Assembly: GCA_948567375.1 (NCBI GenBank)
Contig: OX419758.1
Coordinates: 59,153,001 to 59,217,000, forward strand
Direction of reading: 5' to 3'
DNA: 64,000 bases
Source: Lunularia cruciata
Taxonomy: Eukaryota > Streptophyta > Marchantiopsida > Lunulariales > Lunulariaceae
Positions 59,338 to 64,000 of this stretch are shown piece by piece. Under the pieces are notes generated by a model. That model did not search any database. It saw only the letters and a program-made list of their open reading frames with translations, and was not told where the DNA came from. Within the stretch, counting starts at the first letter, position 1, and each line of letters starts with the position of its first letter. The position numbers were made by a program, and so were the translations under genes.

Positions 59338-59932
59338 CTCTGCTTATCCAATTCTCTTCATCAACATTGTGCACGTTTCCACTGTTCCTGTTGTCTGCTG
59401 AGCTGCTACTGATATCTCGTAACGCGTTTTGATTTAAATTCTTCAGATGTCATGCGCTTCTTGCCGCCACTGTAGTACGTCATTCATTCCCCCTACACTG
59501 TGCAGAGAGATTGGATTCCACGAACAATTCCAAATCAAATCAGAGCTACTGCTCCTCACGGTCAGGAATGTGGTTGCCTTCTCGAGTGGTGGCTTTCCCA
59601 GTGTATGCCTGCCTTGCCTCACGTCCCTGTTGTGGATATCTCGATTTCTTTTTCACTCCAATACAATCAATGCCGTTCTCTAAGACAAGCACTTCTATTT
59701 TACCACAAATATTAACTATCGAACTGAAATTGGAATGGTTGATAGAGTATCACACGCTAATATTCATAGCTGCTACTACATGCGGAGGAAGATTAATCTT
59801 TAGTCACCGTTTCAAATATCCGGTGAAGAGTGACTCAACTTTTATAGTCTTCTCTTCCCCTATATACTACTCTGGGGGAGCAGTACTTGGATATGAAAAG
59901 CAAAGATATATAAACAAAGTTAGTTTACTAAT

Positions 59933-60240
59933 AAAGTCTCTTTATGGATTTAAGCAAGCCTCGTGGAGCTTGTAATGCTAAGATAAATTCTTATCTTTTA
60001 TTCACTGGATTTTGAAAAGGTCTCTTTATGGATTTAAGTAGACTCCACAAGCTTGGAATGCTGAGATAAATTAAATCTTTTATCCATTGGATTTAGAGTG
60101 TGCAATTTAGATTATTCGGTGTACATACTAAAGCTGGTGATCATATAGTTTTATTACTCAATGTTGATGACCGTTTCATACTACAAGCTGGTGATCATAC
60201 AGTTTTATTACTCAATGTCGATGACCTTATGATCACACGG
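59933..60240. repeat. Two small tandem duplications within the copia RT
   Basis: GTCTCTTTATGGATTTAAG occurs at about 59936 and 60019. A roughly 50-bp unit containing AGCTGGTGATCATA and TTTTATTACTCAATGT occurs at about 60131 and 60185, duplicating the catalytic VDD block. Confidence 0.85.
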
Positions 60241-61195
60241 AGCTATCAAGACCTCATTTGGCAAGTAGAAGATCCATAGAGAGGAGAGTTTGACATGAAG
60301 GTAGTGGGAGAACTCAAATACTTCTTGGGTATTGAGTTCAAGATGAAAATAAATTTTGGTTTGTACAGAGGCAATGTTCTCTCAACATGTTGTAGAAGTG
60401 TATAATGGTGTGTAAGTATGTTTCTACTCCTCTCTTAACTTCTGTTAAGTCAAATGCCAAAGATGATGAGTTGTTGGTTGATCCAAATGTCATTGTATAT
60501 GACATGACAGATCATAGGAAATCTAATTTATTTGAATCTTACTAGACCAGATCTGCACTATCCTGGTGGATTAGTGAGTTAATTTGTACAAACACCTAGG
60601 AAGCCATATCTTCACATGGTTAGAAGAATTTAATATTACTTGAAGTTTATTATCTTGTTTGGTCTTCACTATTCAGATGGTGGGTTACCCATTCTACAGG
60701 GTTTTAATGATGCGTACCGGGTAGGATGTGCTCAAGATCTAAAATCAACATTAGGTTATGTTTTCAACCTTGGAAGTTATGCAATTAGTTTGTCATCAAA
60801 GAAGCAACCTTCATTTGGTTGGTTTATTATCAACCAAAGCAGAATATAGAGGTGGCACTTATGCTATGTGAAAATCAATTTGGCTTCACACCTTATTACA
60901 AGATATGGAATATACATTTCATAATCCTATAATCTTATAGGATCTTAGAGAACATAAGTTATATTGAATTTACTAGCAATCCAATATTTCATGCTAGGAC
61001 CTAACATATTGAGGTTCATTATCATTGTATATTAGAGAGAAGGTATTGGTTGGAGAAATAGATTTGTAGTATATTCCTACAGATCAGAAAGTTGCTTATG
61101 TTTTCACCAAAGCTTTACCTAGAGATAAATTTGAATATTTCAGATCTCATCTAGGCATCAAATAAATTGACATTAGCTATTAGCTGGAGGGAGAG

Positions 61196-61420
61196 TGTTG
61201 ATAAAGTATCACAAGCTAATATTCCTAGTGGCTATCTCTCATCAATCATCATTTAAAATCTAAGGTGAAGAGTGACTTAACATACTTGTATACTTTTCTC
61301 TTCCTATATATATGGTGGAGCAGTACTTGTATGCCGCATACCATTCTTTGGTGAGCTTTTGGATCTACACTCTCATTTTTCACTTTCATTATAGGTATCA
61401 TCCTACATCTACACTTACAA
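61196..61420 (+). repeat. 3' LTR of the copia element
   Basis: Starts TGTTGATAAAG after the polypurine tract, includes TATATATATGG, and probably ends near CACTTACA. No partner end or target duplication confirms the right border. Confidence 0.6.
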
Positions 61421-61922
61421 ATTGTTTGAAAGTAGATTTTTTCAATACCAATGCACCTAATGCTTGGTAATTCATCTTCTACATCTATTATGGGTGGTGA
61501 TATTGGATTTTGTGACCACTTTTGTTTGAGTTTTGCTTAGATCACAAACATAATATGAAATGCAAGTCTGATGAATGGTGGAATTGGTCCAACTACCTTT
61601 GGCATTCTTTTTTTTCTCCTCCATAAATTTCATTCACAATTGGAGTTAGTGACAAACATTCATTTAGTAAAATAGTGTTTATTGATAGTAAGGCAACCAC
61701 ATAGGATAACAAGAAAGATGGGAATACCCAGTCAAGCCACACAAGAATAAAAAGAATAGATAAAATGGGGGCTAAGCCTCAGTAGTATATACACAAGAAA
61801 TCTATCTTTTTGCATTTAAAATATCTAAGCTTTGAAAATCATATAGTCTACATACTATTGGAGCATGCAAATAAACATCACTTAATTTGATTACTCTCAT
61901 ATAAATTGCACGAACATGTGCT
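61421..61922. other. AT-rich flank between transposons; nothing recognised
   Basis: No open frame or repeat of note. Confidence 0.4.
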
Positions 61923-63930
61923 CTACATATGCTGTCTAAAGTATGCTACAAAGTAGACAAGTGAGAATGGTACTTCCTTACATCTACTATGATAAGCTCT
62001 CATAGGCTCCTTGATGAATGTGTCAAATGGTGTATCCATCACTCCATACAACTCCAAGGCTAGAGGACCAAATAGATGACCTTGTTGCATACACTTATAC
62101 TTGGAGACCTTGGATGGTGCCAAGGCACACTTGCTTGCTGCACATCCAAGAGGATGTGTAATCACCCCCTCTAAAACTTGGTCATGTGCGGGTTCAGTAA
62201 TTACAACAATCATTATTGTCACCTGATAGTCTTAGACCAGTACAAATTTTCCATGACTTGTATCATCTGCAAAGTATATTGATGCTCCATCCAAGTAAAG
62301 TAGTTACTCTCTTGTGCCATGGCAAACACTATATCCTTGATGGTATCGTGGGTAGCTATCCTCTATCTTCCAAAAGGAAACCAAGTCATATGGACCTTCC
62401 TGCATTTAGTGTAATAACATACTCACAAGTGAATAACGATGCAGATGTATGGGCTACACCTAAGCAGAGACTCATTGCTATAGAGAAAGTAGTTGGTGCA
62501 AGTCAAAATGCATAATACATGGTCAAGCTAAGATCCATGAGCTTGCACCCTTGTCAAAGGAAGAGAAAATATGTACCCAAATAGCATGAGGAATGGATGA
62601 GTCAACTAAGAGAGAATGTAGTGCATGTTGAAATTGTAGATGCATCAAGGAAAATTGCAAACCCCTTGTCCAATAAAAAGGTAAGGAGGCAAAGGATAGA
62701 AATCCATCTTGTGCTTGTGGAGATACGCCATCTCTTGTATGTCACAACAACACATGGAGATTCATCCTCCACCTTGATCACATATGTCTCCAAGATTGAC
62801 CTATCAACAACCACAAAATGGGAGGAAAGTAGAGGTGCCAAGAAAGCTCACCTATCCTATATGTATCATCTCCTCCATATATGATAGGCATAACCCTTCT
62901 ACAAAAGAGATGTTTATCTACATGCTAAATCCCTTATCACACACTTGAATATCCCTAGTTTAATGATATTCCCCAAAGACTCCCATGATCTTCCTATCAA
63001 AAGTTCTCAAATGTAATAAGAAGTGAAAAGAAAGGAGAACAATGCAAAGAAGGTAAGTTAGTCAATAGGCAATACTAGAGTAAAATATACCAAATGTCAC
63101 TTGTGCATGTCCTAGTAGGGTAAGGTCATCCACGTGATAATACTTATGCAAAAGTAATGTCTAAAAAATGTGTATGATAAATTTCTTGGATCCTATTAGT
63201 GCTCCAAGAATACATAGTCGATCTATAGGTGTAATACATCTCTTTGGAAGCTAGAGGTGAGTAGTTATACCTAAAGGGGACCATGCCCTACACTTTGACA
63301 CCTTGACTCTCAAGCCTAGAAGGTGACAATTGGTAGTCAAAGGGTCAAATGCTTGCCTAGTTTGATCTATAAGGCCCATGATATGTATATCATTGGTAGA
63401 GGAGTGAAATACACAACTTGGCATAACAAAACTAATAGATAAGAGAGCTCTAAAGTGAGGCATGACAAATAAAGATCCCCTCTAAAAGATCTCCCTATTG
63501 TGTATCAACAATCTACTGAAGATATGAACTCTCTCCTATGAGAAACCATGCTAATAATAAAGAGAAGATAGAGAACCATAGAAGGACCGTACAAAAGGAA
63601 GAAGACTTGTCAAGGATCCAAAAGCCTCCATAAACTCTCTATAGATGGATGCACATGAGATACTATCAAAATATTCACAACATACATATGTAGAAAAAAA
63701 ACTTAAGGTAAATATATAGGAGTGCTATGATGCATGGAGATAGCCTCACAACCTTTAAGTGTAGCAACTACAAATTGATGTGGATTGAGGTTTTGTTGGA
63801 AGTGAGAACAATGTTGAAATACAATGGTAGCTAACAAGATGCAAGAATACTTCCCCAATAGCAATTTTCTCCTTGTATCCTTCTCCATCACAAGAAGTCT
63901 ACTAGCACCTAGCACTTGACTAATTAACAT
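61923..63930 (-). mobile_element. LINE-like (non-LTR) reverse transcriptase relic
   Basis: Minus-strand pieces appear in order: NPHQFVVATLKGCEA (about 63800-63740), GSLFVMPHFRALL then PSCVFHSSTNDIHIMG at the catalytic site (about 63490-63380, family form FPSLADDTHIMG), LLGLRVKVSKCRAWSPLG (about 63320-63265), LCILGALIGSKKFI, and finally LFGPLALELYGVMDTPFDTF (about 62080-62020). This is the order of a plant non-LTR reverse transcriptase and its C-terminal region. The catalytic Asp pair reads N-D, and many stops are present. The family match is from memory. Confidence 0.6.
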
Positions 63931-64000
63931 AGGAATGTTTGCTCCTTGCTATGATAACCACTTGGAATAGCTTGGTAAAACCACTAGAAGGACCATATGC

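Larger units (their letters stand above)
44808..59735. other. Long region without a recognised gene
   Basis: About 15 kb of mixed-composition sequence with no clear transposon, rRNA, tRNA or conserved protein. The longest open frames are 48474-48965 (163 codons, Arg/Ser-rich, ends MLRCGKPSWF), 58194-58646 (150), 59511-59975 (154, partly within the copia element), 52403-52813 minus (136) and 51297-51683 minus (128). None shows a motif or supported splice sites. Long UTRs, a non-coding transcript or a fast-evolving gene cannot be excluded. Confidence 0.4.
59736..61420 (+). mobile_element. Ty1/copia element with a large internal deletion
   Basis: A partial 5' LTR (59736 to about 59888, TGGTTGATAGAGTATCAC) matches the 3' LTR starting at 61196 (TGTTGATAAAGTATCAC), then switches abruptly to pol sequence. 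What remains of pol: SLYGFKQA (copia RT, SLYGLKQAPRAW), LLLNVDDLMI (catalytic V-D-D), LKYFLGIEF, and the RNase H stretch STLGYVFNLGSYAISLSSKKQ (given here as 21 aligned positions, the family's STSGYVFxLGSGAISWSSKKQ). The end is TKALPRDKFEYFRSHLGIK, followed by the purine tract GGAGGGAGAG and the 3' LTR. Gag, protease and integrase are missing and stops are frequent. The right end is approximate. Confidence 0.85.

Noticed and set aside
1-64000. CRISPR array, bacterial operon or organelle DNA
   Set aside because: No regularly spaced repeats; spliced nuclear genes and LTR retrotransposons dominate.

Overview
This is nuclear DNA of a land plant. Two genes show it: a light-harvesting chlorophyll a/b protein of the LHCII type with a plastid transit peptide (minus strand, 10318-11293), and a complete telomerase reverse transcriptase of plant type in twelve exons (plus strand, 36251-44807). 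The organism cannot be named from the sequence. The LHCII sequence and its single intron, together with the heavy chromovirus content, look more like a bryophyte, lycophyte or fern than a flowering plant, but that is only an impression.

Layout. 1-1000 is the 3' end of a Ty1/copia element. 1649-2080 (minus) encodes a small secreted protein with two tandem six-cysteine, knottin-like modules. 2.1-6.4 kb is single-copy sequence with decayed tandem repeats and one doubtful cysteine-rich reading frame. 6.9-8.9 kb holds two solo LTRs, each with a target duplication, on either side of a LINE-like relic. 10.3-11.5 kb is the LHCII gene and its promoter. 11.5-14.0 kb is very AT-rich. 14.0-19.9 kb is a decayed Ty3/gypsy chromovirus on the minus strand, bounded by a perfect 5-bp duplication. 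21.2-32.1 kb is a nest: an old chromovirus broken by one solo LTR, by a second complete chromovirus (23400-29033), and by another solo LTR. 32.7-33.4 kb is one more solo LTR.

From 33.4 kb the transposon density drops sharply. The TERT gene fills 36.1-44.8 kb. All eleven splice junctions agree in phase and give an open frame of 1765 codons, clearly longer than the roughly 1120-1260 residues known for Arabidopsis and rice. One intron (39801-40103) has the signals of the minor U12 spliceosome. 44.8-59.7 kb contains no gene I can recognise. 59.7-61.4 kb is a deleted Ty1/copia element, and 61.9-63.9 kb is a LINE-like reverse transcriptase relic on the minus strand.

The host genes (TERT in the nucleus, LHCII in the thylakoid, a secreted cystine-knot-like protein) do not form a pathway and appear to be ordinary neighbours. 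The observations most worth checking are the tandem knottin-like gene, the enlarged TERT with a candidate U12 intron, heat-shock-element-like arrays in the LTRs of one chromovirus family, and two adjacent perfect hairpins created inside a dead pol gene.
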